From NCBI GenBank assembly GCA_016929495.1, contig JAFGIS010000096.1, positions 1 to 42,048 of the forward strand: a DNA stretch of 42,048 bases. Direction: 5' to 3'. The notes under the pieces were generated by a model, which did not search any database, had not been told where the DNA came from, and worked only from the letters and a program-made list of their open reading frames with translations. Source of the stretch: Polyangiaceae bacterium (GTDB lineage Bacteria; Myxococcota_A; Polyangia; Polyangiales; Polyangiaceae). This document shows positions 1 through 8,496 of this stretch, piece after piece. Every line of letters begins with the position of its first letter. The first letter of the stretch is position 1. The position numbers and the translations under genes are program-made.

Positions 1-252
1 ACGCTCCTCGGGGCCTTTGCCGAAGTCTGTGGCAACCTTCAGCCGGAATGCGAGGTCCGGGAGCTCCCGATCGCGGCGCTGCGCGTGGGCATGGTGCTCA
101 CCCGGGAAGTACGGCTGCGTTCCGGCATGCTGCTGGTCGCGCGTGGCTACGAGGTCACCCAGGGCCTGCTGGCGCGGCTACGCAATTTTCCGGCCGGGTC
201 CGTCGAGGAGCCGGTGCGCGTCAACGTGCGCCGTGTTGGCGACCCCGCCTGA
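1..252 (+). CDS. C-terminal end of a regulatory protein (probable response regulator / HD-type phosphohydrolase)
   Basis: Reading frame 1 is open from the window edge to a TGA at 250-252, so only about 83 C-terminal residues are present and the start lies outside the window. The tail has the pattern PIAALRVGMVLTREV followed by GMLLVARGYEVT and a final leucine-rich LLARLRNF. This resembles the segment shared by many delta-proteobacterial response regulators and HD/HD-GYP phosphohydrolases, where a beta-rich 'GMVL..D+ ... G.LL...G..+T' module lies at the end. The receiver or HD domain that would confirm this is not visible. The next gene converges on it with a gap of only 14 bases. Confidence 0.5.
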   Translation, partial: TLLGAFAEVCGNLQPECEVRELPIAALRVGMVLTREVRLRSGMLLVARGYEVTQGLLARLRNFPAGSVEEPVRVNVRRVGDPA

Positions 253-266
253 GTCGAATCGCCCCG

Positions 267-1196
267 TCATCCTACCGTGGAGAACGACTGAACCGGTATC
301 ATCGCCGCAACGTCGGTGGAACTCATGTGCGCCTGTGCGGTGCCATAGCGCTCTTGCGCCATTTCGGCGCGTGCGCGCCGCTCTATCGCCGCGGCTTGCG
401 CTGCAATCTGCAGGTCTGGACCCGAAGGGTTGGCTGGCGCTCGCGCCGCGCGGCGGACCGTCGCCATTTTGCGGATGGTCGCCTCCGGGTCGCCGGGGAC
501 GCCCGACACGTCGATGGGCACCTCTCCAGCGATGGCGTAGCGTTTGCCGTCCGGCCCCAACGTGTACGTATACCTCGCGCTGCCCGTGTAGGAGCCGCCG
601 ACGGCTTCATGGGCGCGCTCGTGCGCGCGCACCTCTCGATCGCGTTTCTTGAGATTGTCGACTTCCAGCTGCTCCTGACGACTGAGCTCGGTCGGATCAG
701 CCGCGCCGCTGGTTTCGGCCTGGCCCTCCGAGTCGCTGGCCTCTGCGCTCTCGGCAGCCGCCGACTGCTCGAGCTGGGTCGACCCGTCGGCGCCGTCGTC
801 CTGGAATACGCCGCTGGCCTGGCCAGCGTCCGCTGGCTCGGCCGGATCCGGCGCTCCGGTTCGGGCGGTCGTCTCGGCCGGTTCTTGCGCGCCACCGCCC
901 TCGGTGCGCCGTGCTGCATCGCTCTGTGCCGCCTCGTCTTCACTGTCGGCACGGGCGGTCGCATCGCGGGCGCCCAGGGTGGGGACCTGTGGTAGCGCAG
1001 CGCTGCGCTGTTCGGATGCGAGCGTCCGCGCCTGCTCGCTCAGCGTGACGAGCGCCGCGGGCCCGAAACCGAGTATTTGCGTGTCGTCACGGCCCGTTGC
1101 CTGCCCGACCGGATCGACCGGTGTCACTGGGCCAACAGTGCGCGAGCCGCGCACCCAGAGGCTTCCAGCAGACAGACTCGATATCGGGAAGGACAT
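267..1196 (-). CDS. SprA-related putative zinc metalloprotease (HERAH motif)
   Basis: A 309-aa protein. The N-terminal half (about residues 1-150) is Ala/Glu/Gly-rich and looks disordered. The C-terminal part holds a conserved core with the helix EVRAHERAHEAVGG, followed by a beta-rich stretch with YTYTLGPDGKRYAIAGEVPID and then a helical end rich in Arg/Ala. This is the signature of the SprA-related family of putative metalloproteases, where H-E-x-x-H would bind zinc; HERAH fits that motif exactly. No signal peptide or membrane segment is seen. The ATG at 1196 is the first good start. It is separated by about 118 bases from the minus-strand gene upstream and probably has its own promoter. 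Substrate and role are unknown; family assignment is fairly secure, protease activity is inferred. Confidence 0.72.
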   Translation of the reverse strand: MSFPISSLSAGSLWVRGSRTVGPVTPVDPVGQATGRDDTQILGFGPAALVTLSEQARTLASEQRSAALPQVPTLGARDATARADSEDEAAQSDAARRTEGGGAQEPAETTARTGAPDPAEPADAGQASGVFQDDGADGSTQLEQSAAAESAEASDSEGQAETSGAADPTELSRQEQLEVDNLKKRDREVRAHERAHEAVGGSYTGSARYTYTLGPDGKRYAIAGEVPIDVSGVPGDPEATIRKMATVRRAARAPANPSGPDLQIAAQAAAIERRARAEMAQERYGTAQAHMSSTDVAAMIPVQSFSTVG

Positions 1197-1314
1197 GACC
1201 AGAGGAGGAATCTCCGATCGTATGAACGGAGCCCCCGGTCCGGCCTTGAGTGTTTTCTGGCGAGGTCTGTGGACCCCAAGACACCGGATGTGAGCGGATC
1301 CCCCCGCGCCGCGG

Positions 1315-3048
1315 TCAATGCCTCCCGATCAACTCGAAGCTCGAAACCCGTGCGTCCGTGCGTCCTTCGGCGTCCCGCACGGGGCCGGCCGAGGCATGCA
1401 TGCCGACGATGATGTCGCTGCCATCGAGCAGGGATCCGTCGTAGCCGATGGCTGCCACGCCGGCCCGGGTACTCTCCATGAGTTGTGCGACCTCGGGCGC
1501 CTGGATCACGCCGCGCGCCAGCGCCTCGTTCAAGTTCAGCGGCCAGCGCAGTCCACCGGTGTGAGCAGCGACCCAGTCGTCGGGCCCATTGTAGAAACCG
1601 CGAATGGTGACGTAGTTGCGGTCTTCCCGCAGGACGGGTGTCCCGTCGCTGTTCATGAGGTCACGGTGCGACTCGTAGCGTCGGAGATCCGTGGACGCTT
1701 CGACCTTCTCCGTGCCGGTCATGTAGATGGCCCGTGCGTAGACGGTCGGGATGCCGCTGTCGCTCATCGTCTGGGCAATGGCGAACTCCTCGAACGGGCT
1801 ATTGTAGCCGCGCGCGAGGATCGCATCGCGCAGCGGATGGTCGGCGGCCACGGCCGGCGTTTCCCCCACGCGCGATTCCTTCCACACCAGGTTCAAGCTG
1901 TCCTTGGTGAGGGTATAGTAGATCTCGCTTCTCTGCGATAGCCGCCACGATGGGGTCTTGCGCCAGCGTTCGGGCAGGAAGTAGTCGAAAAGACGAGCGT
2001 TGCGGCCCACGACCCACAGCTTCCCGCCCGTGCTTTCGACGTGGCCGTAGATGTACGGTACGCCGAAGATCTCGACCTGCTCGAGATGGGATGGGAGCGC
2101 CGTGGGGATGAAGCGGTCGCGCTGATCGTCGAGATAGCTCTGCCGCCGCTCGTGCTTGACCATCTCCTCGCGGTCCGGCGTGCGCCTGAGCAGCTCGTAG
2201 TCGATGACCGAGTATCGGCCGCTCGCCACGAGCTCTCGGGTGGTCGCGACGACCTCCGAAGGCTGTCCGCTGCGGGCGACCTGCTCCACTCTCTCGAGGT
2301 CCTGCTCCTCGACGATGATGTGCGCCGCCTTCATGTCGGCGACCACGTAGCCCTTGCGGCCTATGTCCCCGGTGACCAGTCCGGTCAGCGACTCGAGTCC
2401 CGCCGCTGCGTGCGGGTCGTCGACGCCGAGGTCCTGCAGGAGCTGCACCGCATCCCGTCCCCGGATCCAGCGGTAGATGAGCCAGTATTGCTTGAGGATA
2501 TCGAGGTCGATGCCGGGATGGCGCGCCCGGATGCGGTTGATCTTGTAGCGCGAGCGCCCCGTCTGCCACATTTGCATCGTCTCGGGCGGCACGTAGATGC
2601 CGAGCGGCTCCTGAGTCCGGATGCGCAGCTCGCGCGGGCCGAATCGGCTCTGGCGCATCTCCATCACCAGCGCGAACTCCTCCCAGGGACTGTTGAACTC
2701 CGCCGCTATCTCGGCAAGCAGCGCGCGCGTCTCCACGGGCACGTCTTCGCCCACGCGGCAGTTCTTGACCACCAGGTCGAGGCTCACGCCGTCCACGGTG
2801 CGGGTCGGGAGCCGGTAGACGGCGCTCGTTCCCTCGAGCGGCTCGCGATGCTCGCGGAACCATCCGGCCTCGTACCAGTTGTCTACTTCGAGCTGCGCGG
2901 CGTAGGGCAGGCCGAACCGCGTGAGGTAGATGTCGCCCCCGTCGGCGGTCTTGCGGTGCACGTAGACGACGCCGAGCACCGTGACCAGGCTCTGGTTGCT
3001 GGACGGCGGCAGCCAAGACGGTGTCGAGGAAGGGGACGGGGTGATCAT
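1315..3048 (-). CDS. Uncharacterised protein with cryptic kinase-like motifs and an internal duplication
   Basis: A 577-aa soluble protein with no signal peptide or membrane helix. Two segments resemble each other: residues about 90-150 (LDLVVKNCRVGED, then NSPWEEFALVMEM) and about 385-445 (LNLVWKESRVGET, then NSPFEEFAIAQTM). Between them come DMKAAHIIV (238-246) and VIDYELLRRT (281-290). The spacing of VxK (K95), a Glu-rich helix, D-x-K-x-x-H and I-D-Y resembles the beta-3 lysine, alpha-C helix, catalytic loop and DFG site of protein kinase-like folds. I infer a divergent kinase or pseudokinase with a second copy of its N-lobe-like segment; this is not a confirmed family assignment. It starts 9 bases downstream of the prmC stop codon and is therefore probably cotranscribed with it. 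The function is unknown. Confidence 0.6.
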   Translation of the reverse strand: MITPSPSSTPSWLPPSSNQSLVTVLGVVYVHRKTADGGDIYLTRFGLPYAAQLEVDNWYEAGWFREHREPLEGTSAVYRLPTRTVDGVSLDLVVKNCRVGEDVPVETRALLAEIAAEFNSPWEEFALVMEMRQSRFGPRELRIRTQEPLGIYVPPETMQMWQTGRSRYKINRIRARHPGIDLDILKQYWLIYRWIRGRDAVQLLQDLGVDDPHAAAGLESLTGLVTGDIGRKGYVVADMKAAHIIVEEQDLERVEQVARSGQPSEVVATTRELVASGRYSVIDYELLRRTPDREEMVKHERRQSYLDDQRDRFIPTALPSHLEQVEIFGVPYIYGHVESTGGKLWVVGRNARLFDYFLPERWRKTPSWRLSQRSEIYYTLTKDSLNLVWKESRVGETPAVAADHPLRDAILARGYNSPFEEFAIAQTMSDSGIPTVYARAIYMTGTEKVEASTDLRRYESHRDLMNSDGTPVLREDRNYVTIRGFYNGPDDWVAAHTGGLRWPLNLNEALARGVIQAPEVAQLMESTRAGVAAIGYDGSLLDGSDIIVGMHASAGPVRDAEGRTDARVSSFELIGRH

Positions 3049-3057
3049 GGCAGGGCG

Positions 3058-3927
3058 CTACTCTAGCACTCCGCTCACCACGCGTTCATGCTTGCCGTAG
3101 TCACGGGCGCGTTCAATCCGGCCGAGCCCGGCGGCTTGCATCAGCTGCTCCACGCGCGAGCCTTGGTCGTAGCCGATCTCCAGCGCGAGGACTCCGCCGG
3201 GCTCGAGAAGCTTTGGCGCGCTCTCGATGATGCGGCGCGTGACGCGAAGACCGTCGGGCCCGCCGTCGAGGGCGATGCTCGGCTCGAAATCCCGGATGCC
3301 CGACTCGAGTCGGTCCACCTCGAAAGCTGGAATGTAGGGCGGATTCGCCGTGATCAGGTCGAAGCGTTCGCCCTGTCCGAGCGGCTCGTACAGGTCACCC
3401 ACGAGGAACCGGATCGTCGAGGCCAGGCCGAGTCGCTCCGCGTTTTCGCGGCCGAGCTCGACGGCATCAGCGGAAATGTCGATGGCCGTGAGCTGCCAGC
3501 TGTGCCGCTGGCACGCGAAGGCGAGGGCCACGCAGCCCGAGCCGGTGCAAAGATCGAGAGCTCGCCCGAAAGCGTCGCGCCGCTCGGTCCGCTTGAGCGC
3601 CGTCTGCACCAGGATCTCCGTGTCCGGTCGGGGGATGAGCACACGGCGGTCGACGGTAATCGCGAGGCCGAAGAACTCACGCTGGCCCAGGATGTACGCC
3701 ACCGGCTCGGCCGTGCGCCTGCGCTGGATGAGCTCACGGAAGCGTGACAGTTCGCTCGCGTCGAGCGGGCGCTCCCCCTCGATGACGACGTGCACACGGT
3801 CCAGGCCGATCGCGTGCCCGAGCAGCAGCTCGGCGTCGAGCCTCGGAGAGGGGAAACCGCGCGCGCGGAAGTCCTCTGTCGCCCAGGACACGGCTCGCCG
3901 AATCGACCAAAGCGCGGGACGGGACAC
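3058..3927 (-). CDS. prmC: Peptide chain release factor N(5)-glutamine methyltransferase
   Basis: A 289-aa SAM-dependent methyltransferase that modifies the Gln of the GGQ motif in release factors RF1 and RF2, improving translation termination. An N-terminal helical domain (residues 1-85, with PRLDAELLLGHAIG) is followed by YILGQREFFGL and VLIPRPDTEILV. A Rossmann-fold methyltransferase follows, with motif I ALDLCTGSGCVALAFA and the diagnostic catalytic NPPYIP. Length and motif order are those of PrmC/HemK. The start codon is GTG at 3927. It lies between a lipoprotein gene (40 bases upstream) and the kinase-like gene (9 bases downstream), all on the minus strand. In many bacteria prmC follows prfA; here it does not, and prfA is not in the window. 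Confidence 0.95.
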   Translation of the reverse strand: MSRPALWSIRRAVSWATEDFRARGFPSPRLDAELLLGHAIGLDRVHVVIEGERPLDASELSRFRELIQRRRTAEPVAYILGQREFFGLAITVDRRVLIPRPDTEILVQTALKRTERRDAFGRALDLCTGSGCVALAFACQRHSWQLTAIDISADAVELGRENAERLGLASTIRFLVGDLYEPLGQGERFDLITANPPYIPAFEVDRLESGIRDFEPSIALDGGPDGLRVTRRIIESAPKLLEPGGVLALEIGYDQGSRVEQLMQAAGLGRIERARDYGKHERVVSGVLE

Positions 3928-3967
3928 CGTGTGGCCCTCTAGCTCGTCGGGCTCGGCGCGTCACCTG

Positions 3968-4399
3968 CTATGATTCCTCCCCGGCAGCACGGCACAGCTT
4001 GGGCTCCGGGCAGGGCGCTTCAACCTCACCGGTCTGTCTGAACCAAGTGGGGGCGAAGTAGTAGAGCGTCGCTCCGCCGCTCTCTTTGGGTAGGAAGGCC
4101 AGGATCGATCGAGAGATCGCGCACCCTGGCGGCCGCTCGAACCAACCGCCCGGGAACCATTGCCACCGCCGGCCCGCCCAGCGCCAATAGCCGTCGAGCC
4201 AATAGCACGGCGGGCCCGGATCGGGCCCCGTGAACTCAATGCGCGCCGGCGGAGGAAGGTAGTCGACCACGCTGGGCGCGCCTTGCTCGGTGGGCAGGCC
4301 CGTGGGCATCGTACGAAGGCCGCCACCGCAGCCCAAGAGCACGAGGCCGCCGAGGGCAGCCGCCCGGAGAGGGCGCGGGCGGGAGCTCGCTACTGCCAT
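3968..4399 (-). CDS. Putative outer-membrane lipoprotein with YxWxxGxW-like segment
   Basis: A 143-aa protein. The N-terminus has Arg residues, a short hydrophobic run and a lipobox LVLLGC ending near residue 24, so it is probably a lipoprotein. The mature part contains CYWLDGYWRWAGRRWQWFPG followed by GWFERPPGC. This aromatic/Gly stretch resembles the YxWxxGxW repeats of some secreted proteobacterial proteins. It has several Cys residues (CYW, PPGC, APCPEPKLC) that could form disulfides in the periplasm. The ATG at 4399 overlaps the stop of the prepilin peptidase by 10 bases, so the two are probably translationally coupled. I do not recognise a named family; a role with the type IV pilin/pseudopilin peptidase is only suggested by position. 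Confidence 0.7.
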   Translation of the reverse strand: MAVASSRPRPLRAAALGGLVLLGCGGGLRTMPTGLPTEQGAPSVVDYLPPPARIEFTGPDPGPPCYWLDGYWRWAGRRWQWFPGGWFERPPGCAISRSILAFLPKESGGATLYYFAPTWFRQTGEVEAPCPEPKLCRAAGEES

Positions 4400-5352
4400 C
4401 CCACGAACTCCAGGTAGCCGTTGACGATCGCCTCGCCGAAGAGCTGATACTCGATGAGCGCCAGCACCAGAAACGGGCCGAACGCCATGCGTGACTTGCG
4501 CCAGCCCGACTCCGGCTTGCTGCCCACGGGGTCGCGGGCCAGCTCTTCTTCGAGCTCCCGGCGTTCGTCCCCCTCGGCTGCCTCGATCGCGGCCACGAGC
4601 TTGCGTCGCTCCTCGGTCACGGCTTCGGGCTCGTCGATGCGCCCTTGCACGAGCAGAATCACCACCGCGCCGATGGTCCCCTGGACCGCGCCGGCCATAA
4701 ACACCGTCACCGCGCCGACCCAGCCGAACCAGGCTCCTGCCAGCATCACCAGCTTGGCGTCTCCGAGCCCCATCCCCGGTCTACCGCGTAGCAGCCGGTG
4801 CAAGAGGTCGAACGGGAGCCAGACCATCAAGAAGCCCACGGCCGCGCCGACGAGCGCATCGAGCCAGCCGATGCCAGGCCGCAACGGCACCGTCAACAGA
4901 CCGAGCAGCGTGCCGCCCACCGTGATCGTGTTGGGCAGAATCATGTGCGATATGTCGATCAGAGCAGCTGCCAGCAGGCCGAGCCCAAGCGCCAGGTGGA
5001 TCGAGAACAGCCCGAGCGCGCGCCACCACGGCGTTTCTGCGGGCAGCGCCAGCACGATGCATCGGAGCACCGCCCAGCCGAACAGGCCCGACATCAGCTC
5101 GACCAGCGGGTAGCGCACGGAAATCCTGGCCTTGCAGCAGCGCGCTCGGCCGCGCAAGACGAGCCAGCTGATGATGGGAACGTTGTCATACGCGCGGATC
5201 GGAGTGCCGCAATTCGTGCAGTGCGATCCGGGCCGTACGATGCTCAGTCCGCGGGGGACGCGGTATGTGACGACGTTCAGGAAGCTGCCGAACAAGAGCC
5301 CCAACGTGATGGCGTACGCGGTCATCAGGGACTCGGGGATTTCGGACAGCAC
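4390..5352 (-). CDS. pilD: Prepilin peptidase / N-methyltransferase (A24 family)
   Basis: A 320-aa inner-membrane aspartic peptidase that cleaves and N-methylates type IV prepilins and type II secretion pseudopilins. The N-terminus has GLLFGSFLNVVTYRVPRG, then the Cys-containing methyltransferase loop (SHCTNCGTPI, DNVPIISWL, ISVRYPLVE). The two catalytic Asp sites are ALIDISHMILPN and GLGDAKL. About eight hydrophobic segments are visible. Two things are odd. The second zinc Cys pair, normally C-x-x-C, reads RARCC, with adjacent cysteines. A charged loop of about 50 residues (EERRKLVAAIEAAEGDERR and following) sits before the last membrane helix. The start is GTG at 5352, or ATG at 5325. It heads the minus-strand run pilD, lipoprotein, prmC. 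Confidence 0.93.
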   Translation of the reverse strand: MLSEIPESLMTAYAITLGLLFGSFLNVVTYRVPRGLSIVRPGSHCTNCGTPIRAYDNVPIISWLVLRGRARCCKARISVRYPLVELMSGLFGWAVLRCIVLALPAETPWWRALGLFSIHLALGLGLLAAALIDISHMILPNTITVGGTLLGLLTVPLRPGIGWLDALVGAAVGFLMVWLPFDLLHRLLRGRPGMGLGDAKLVMLAGAWFGWVGAVTVFMAGAVQGTIGAVVILLVQGRIDEPEAVTEERRKLVAAIEAAEGDERRELEEELARDPVGSKPESGWRKSRMAFGPFLVLALIEYQLFGEAIVNGYLEFVGWQ

Positions 5353-5650
5353 CGTTCGAGCGTAGCAGGCACGGCGCGGAGACGTACTGCGACGGCGCAG
5401 AGGCTCGGGGGGCGGTGGGGGGCGGAGAGGTTTTGGGACGGCGCGGGGGCTCGGGGGGCGGCGGGACGTCGTCGATGAATATCTGCGGCACCGTGTGCCT
5501 GCCGGTCACCTGGCGGAGCCAGGCCCGCCGCTCCGCATCGCCCGTCACGTCGATGTACTCTACCTCGACGCCCTTGTTGTCCCAGAGCGTTCGCGCCCTT
5601 CCACAATATGGACAGGTCGCCGTGTAGTACATCAGGACGCGGGCGGGCAT
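5186..5650 (-). CDS. Glutaredoxin-like protein with aberrant C-terminus
   Basis: From the ATG at 5650 the protein begins MPARVLMYYTATCPYCGRAR, which gives the thioredoxin-fold first strand and the dithiol CPYC active site of class I glutaredoxins. It continues to the cis-Pro site GRHTVPQIFID. Here a normal glutaredoxin would go on to the glutathione-binding GG-x-D-D and a last helix. Instead the frame enters a Pro-rich stretch (VPPPPEPPRRPKTSPPP) and runs about 167 bases into the prepilin peptidase gene in another frame. A 46-base direct tandem duplication underlies the Pro-rich part and is not a multiple of three. The ancestral 3' end was therefore probably lost or frameshifted. A start at 5749 is also open. 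It may be a decayed or shortened glutaredoxin; the overlapping tail should not be trusted. Confidence 0.6.
   Translation of the reverse strand: MPARVLMYYTATCPYCGRARTLWDNKGVEVEYIDVTGDAERRAWLRQVTGRHTVPQIFIDDVPPPPEPPRRPKTSPPPTAPRASAPSQYVSAPCLLRSNGAVRNPRVPDDRVRHHVGALVRQLPERRHIPRPPRTEHRTARIALHELRHSDPRV
5373..5461. repeat. Imperfect 46-base tandem duplication
   Basis: Two 43-base copies, 5373-5415 and 5419-5461, share the frame GGCGGAGA...GACGGCGC followed by a perfect GGCTCGGGGGGCGG end, with a period of 46 bases. They differ at about eight positions, mostly in the middle (CGTACTGC versus GGTTTTGG). The repeat lies between the glutaredoxin core and the start of the prepilin peptidase. Its period is not divisible by three, so it shifts the frame of the glutaredoxin C-terminus. 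Confidence 0.75.
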
Positions 5651-5880
5651 GGACCGGACATATTCCGGTTTTGCGTGGCCCACGTGCGCTGCGGGGCTGC
5701 TCGAGAGGGCTTCTGCTGGTGCCGCGGCGCGACCGTCTGGCCGGTTCACCAGACCCCGGGGACGGGTCCTCGTCTTTGCCGCCGACCCTCGAAGGCGAGG
5801 CCATCGGCGCTCATCGATTCGAGCAGGGCTTCGTGTCTACCGCCGACCCCTCTTGCCGAGCTACCTTGTGGAGCCGGAAC

Positions 5881-8496
5881 ATGGCTACCAAGAGCACCAC
5901 GCTGTCGCTCGACCGATACGCTCCAGACGCCAAGGCGCTCGTGGCGGGCGCTCAGACCCTGGCTGACGAGCGCAGCCACGTCGAGGTCCAACCCCTGCAT
6001 CTGCTGGCGCGAGCTCTGGATCGCGACCCCGGTGTCGTCGAGGTGTTCAGGGATGCGGGCGTGAACGCGATCGAGCTCAAGTCCTCGGTCGAGCGAGCGC
6101 TCGACCAAGTCGGGACTGGACGCGAACGCTCTTATCTGGCTGCGTCCATGCTCGATCTGCTCGAGCGCGCAGAACGCGAGTCCGTGCGTGAGCGCATCGG
6201 TCAGGTACAGATCGAGCACCTGCTCAACGCGCTCTCCCAGGAGATCCGCGGGCCCGCCGGAGAGATCCTCGGGTCGTTCGGGGTCAGCCCCGGCTCGCTG
6301 CGAGGACACCTGGCCGCTCTCCGACGCGTTGCGAGGCCCTTCGCCGCCGGCGGGCGCGAAAGCTTCGTCGCGGCGGATGCGACGCGCGACCTCATTCAGG
6401 AGGCTCGCTCGGGAGCTCTCGAGGCGCCGATCGGGCGCGGGCCGGAGCTGCGCCGCCTGCTCACGGTGCTGGAGCGCCGTCAGAAGAGCCATCCGCTTCT
6501 GGTGGGAGAGCCCGGCGTCGGCAAGGGGGCGATCATCGCGGCGCTAGCGCACCGGATCGCCGGCGGCGACGTGCCGACCAACCTCGCGGGCGCTCGTCTG
6601 CTCGAGCTCGAACTTGGCTCCATTTTGGCGGGAGCGCGGCTGCGCGGGGAGATCGAAGAGCGTCTTCGGCAGCTGCTCGCTCAGCTCTGTCAGAACAAGC
6701 TCGAGTCGATTCTGGTCGTGCGAGGACTCGAACAGCTTTTCGGTCAGGGCCCCAGCGGCGGCGGCGTGGGTGAGCTCTTGCGGCCGGCGCTGGTCCGGGT
6801 GGAGTTCCGGCTACTGGGCACCACGACGCCCGAGGGACGCCGTCGTCTGCAGGAGCGCGACGCGGCGGTTCTCCGCCTGTTCACCGAGATCAACGTCGAA
6901 GAGCCCTCGGTCGGGGACGCGACCGAAATCCTGCGAGGTGTGGCCAGCCGCTACGAGCGCCACCACAAGGTCCGAATCAGCGACCCAGCCATCGTGGCCG
7001 CCGTGCGTCTGGCGAAACGCTACCTGCAGGACCGCTTCCTTCCGGACAGCGCGCTCGACTTGCTCGACGAATCCGCCGCTGCCAAACGCGTGGAGGTGGA
7101 CGGAACCCCAGCACGCATCGACGAGGTCCTGCGCCGCGTCGACTCGCTCAAGGCGCAGCTCGTCTCGCTCGAACGCGCCGAAGACGCTCAGAGCGTCGAG
7201 GTTCGCACGGCCCTGCACAAGGAGCTCGAGACCGTCGAGCCCGAAGCCAATCGCCTGCGCGACGAGCTCGACCGTCGCCGTGGCGCCGTGGCCGCAGCAC
7301 GTTCCCTGCGTCAAGAGCTCGAGCAAGCTCGCCAGGCGCGCGAACGCGCCCGGGTCGCCGCCGAGTACGCCAAGCTCGGTGAGCTCGACGCGGTCACGAT
7401 TCCGGATCTGGAGCAGCGGCTCGAGAAAGCCGAATCCGCATCTCGCCAGGCCGGAGTCGGAGACAGCGAAGCCCTACTCGGAGAGCAGGACATCGCCGTC
7501 ACCCTGGCCACCAACACCGGCATCCCGGTATCCCGCATGCTCGAGGGGGAGGCCGATCGGCTCTTGCACATGGACCAGCGGCTCGGCGAGCGCGTGGTCG
7601 GGCAAGACGCGGCCGTTCAAGCCGTGGCCAGGGCCGTGCGCCGCGGCCGCGTGGGTTTGCGCGACCCCCGCAAACCCATCGGTTCGTTCCTGTTCCTCGG
7701 CCCGAGCGGAGTCGGCAAGACCGAGCTCGCCAAGGTGCTGGCCGAGCTCCTCTTCGACGACGAGCAGGCGCTCACGCGCCTGGACATGAGCGAGTACATG
7801 GAGCGGCACATGGCCCAGCGTCTACTCGGCGCTCCGCCTGGGTACGCGGACAGCGAACAAGGGGGCCTGCTCACCGAAGCCGTGCGCGCGCGACCCTATT
7901 CCGTCTTGCTCTTCGACGAGGTAGAGAAAGCGCACCAGGACGTGTTCAATCTGCTCCTGCAGGTGCTCGACGATGGGCGGCTCACCGACGGCCGCGGCCG
8001 ACAGGCGGACTTCACCAACACGGTGGTCATGATGACGAGCAACATCGGCTCGGGGCGTATCCTCGAGACCGATCCGAAGCTCTTCGAGTCGGCCGAGGGC
8101 CGTGAGGCGCTGCGCGATGTGCTGCTCGACGACCTACGCGCTTTCTTCCGCCCAGAATTCCTGAACCGAATCGACGAAGTCGTCGTATTCCGACCCCTGG
8201 CCAAAGACCACCTGCGACGCATCGTGGACCTCGAACTCGCGCGCCTGAGTGCGATGCTCGATGAGCGCAAGTTGACGCTGGCCGTGGACGATGCAGCGAA
8301 GGACAAAGTCGCCGAGCTCGGCTACGAGCCGGCGCTGGGCGCACGGCCGCTCAAGCGCGTCGTGCTCCGGCTCATTCAAGATCCGCTGGCCGAGGCGATC
8401 GTCAAGGGGACGTTCCCGCGAGGGAGCACGGTGCGCGCAAGCGTGAACGAGGCGGGGGAGATCGTGCTGGGGGCGGCGGGGGCGACGGCGGGGTGA
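5881..8496 (+). CDS. ClpB-type AAA+ disaggregase with degenerate first ATPase domain
   Basis: The ATG at 5881 gives 871 aa, close to the usual ClpB length of about 860. Order of parts: Clp N domain (1-150), first AAA+ (190-410), a long coiled-coil middle domain (about 415-540, typical of ClpB/Hsp104 and not ClpA), second AAA+ (570-780), and C-terminal D2-small domain (LGYEPALGARPLKR). The second ATPase is intact: GPSGVGKTELAK (about 607), VLLFDEVEKAH (about 675), and GAPPGY pore loop. The first is not. Walker A reads GEPGVGKGAI instead of GKT, Walker B reads ILVVRGLEQ where FIDEL is expected (both acidic residues lost), and the pore-loop Tyr is Leu (GARLRGEIEER). It probably hydrolyses ATP only in the second ring. 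No ClpP-binding IGL/F loop is seen. It is divergent from glutaredoxin, with a shared upstream region. Confidence 0.9.
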   Translation: MATKSTTLSLDRYAPDAKALVAGAQTLADERSHVEVQPLHLLARALDRDPGVVEVFRDAGVNAIELKSSVERALDQVGTGRERSYLAASMLDLLERAERESVRERIGQVQIEHLLNALSQEIRGPAGEILGSFGVSPGSLRGHLAALRRVARPFAAGGRESFVAADATRDLIQEARSGALEAPIGRGPELRRLLTVLERRQKSHPLLVGEPGVGKGAIIAALAHRIAGGDVPTNLAGARLLELELGSILAGARLRGEIEERLRQLLAQLCQNKLESILVVRGLEQLFGQGPSGGGVGELLRPALVRVEFRLLGTTTPEGRRRLQERDAAVLRLFTEINVEEPSVGDATEILRGVASRYERHHKVRISDPAIVAAVRLAKRYLQDRFLPDSALDLLDESAAAKRVEVDGTPARIDEVLRRVDSLKAQLVSLERAEDAQSVEVRTALHKELETVEPEANRLRDELDRRRGAVAAARSLRQELEQARQARERARVAAEYAKLGELDAVTIPDLEQRLEKAESASRQAGVGDSEALLGEQDIAVTLATNTGIPVSRMLEGEADRLLHMDQRLGERVVGQDAAVQAVARAVRRGRVGLRDPRKPIGSFLFLGPSGVGKTELAKVLAELLFDDEQALTRLDMSEYMERHMAQRLLGAPPGYADSEQGGLLTEAVRARPYSVLLFDEVEKAHQDVFNLLLQVLDDGRLTDGRGRQADFTNTVVMMTSNIGSGRILETDPKLFESAEGREALRDVLLDDLRAFFRPEFLNRIDEVVVFRPLAKDHLRRIVDLELARLSAMLDERKLTLAVDDAAKDKVAELGYEPALGARPLKRVVLRLIQDPLAEAIVKGTFPRGSTVRASVNEAGEIVLGAAGATAG

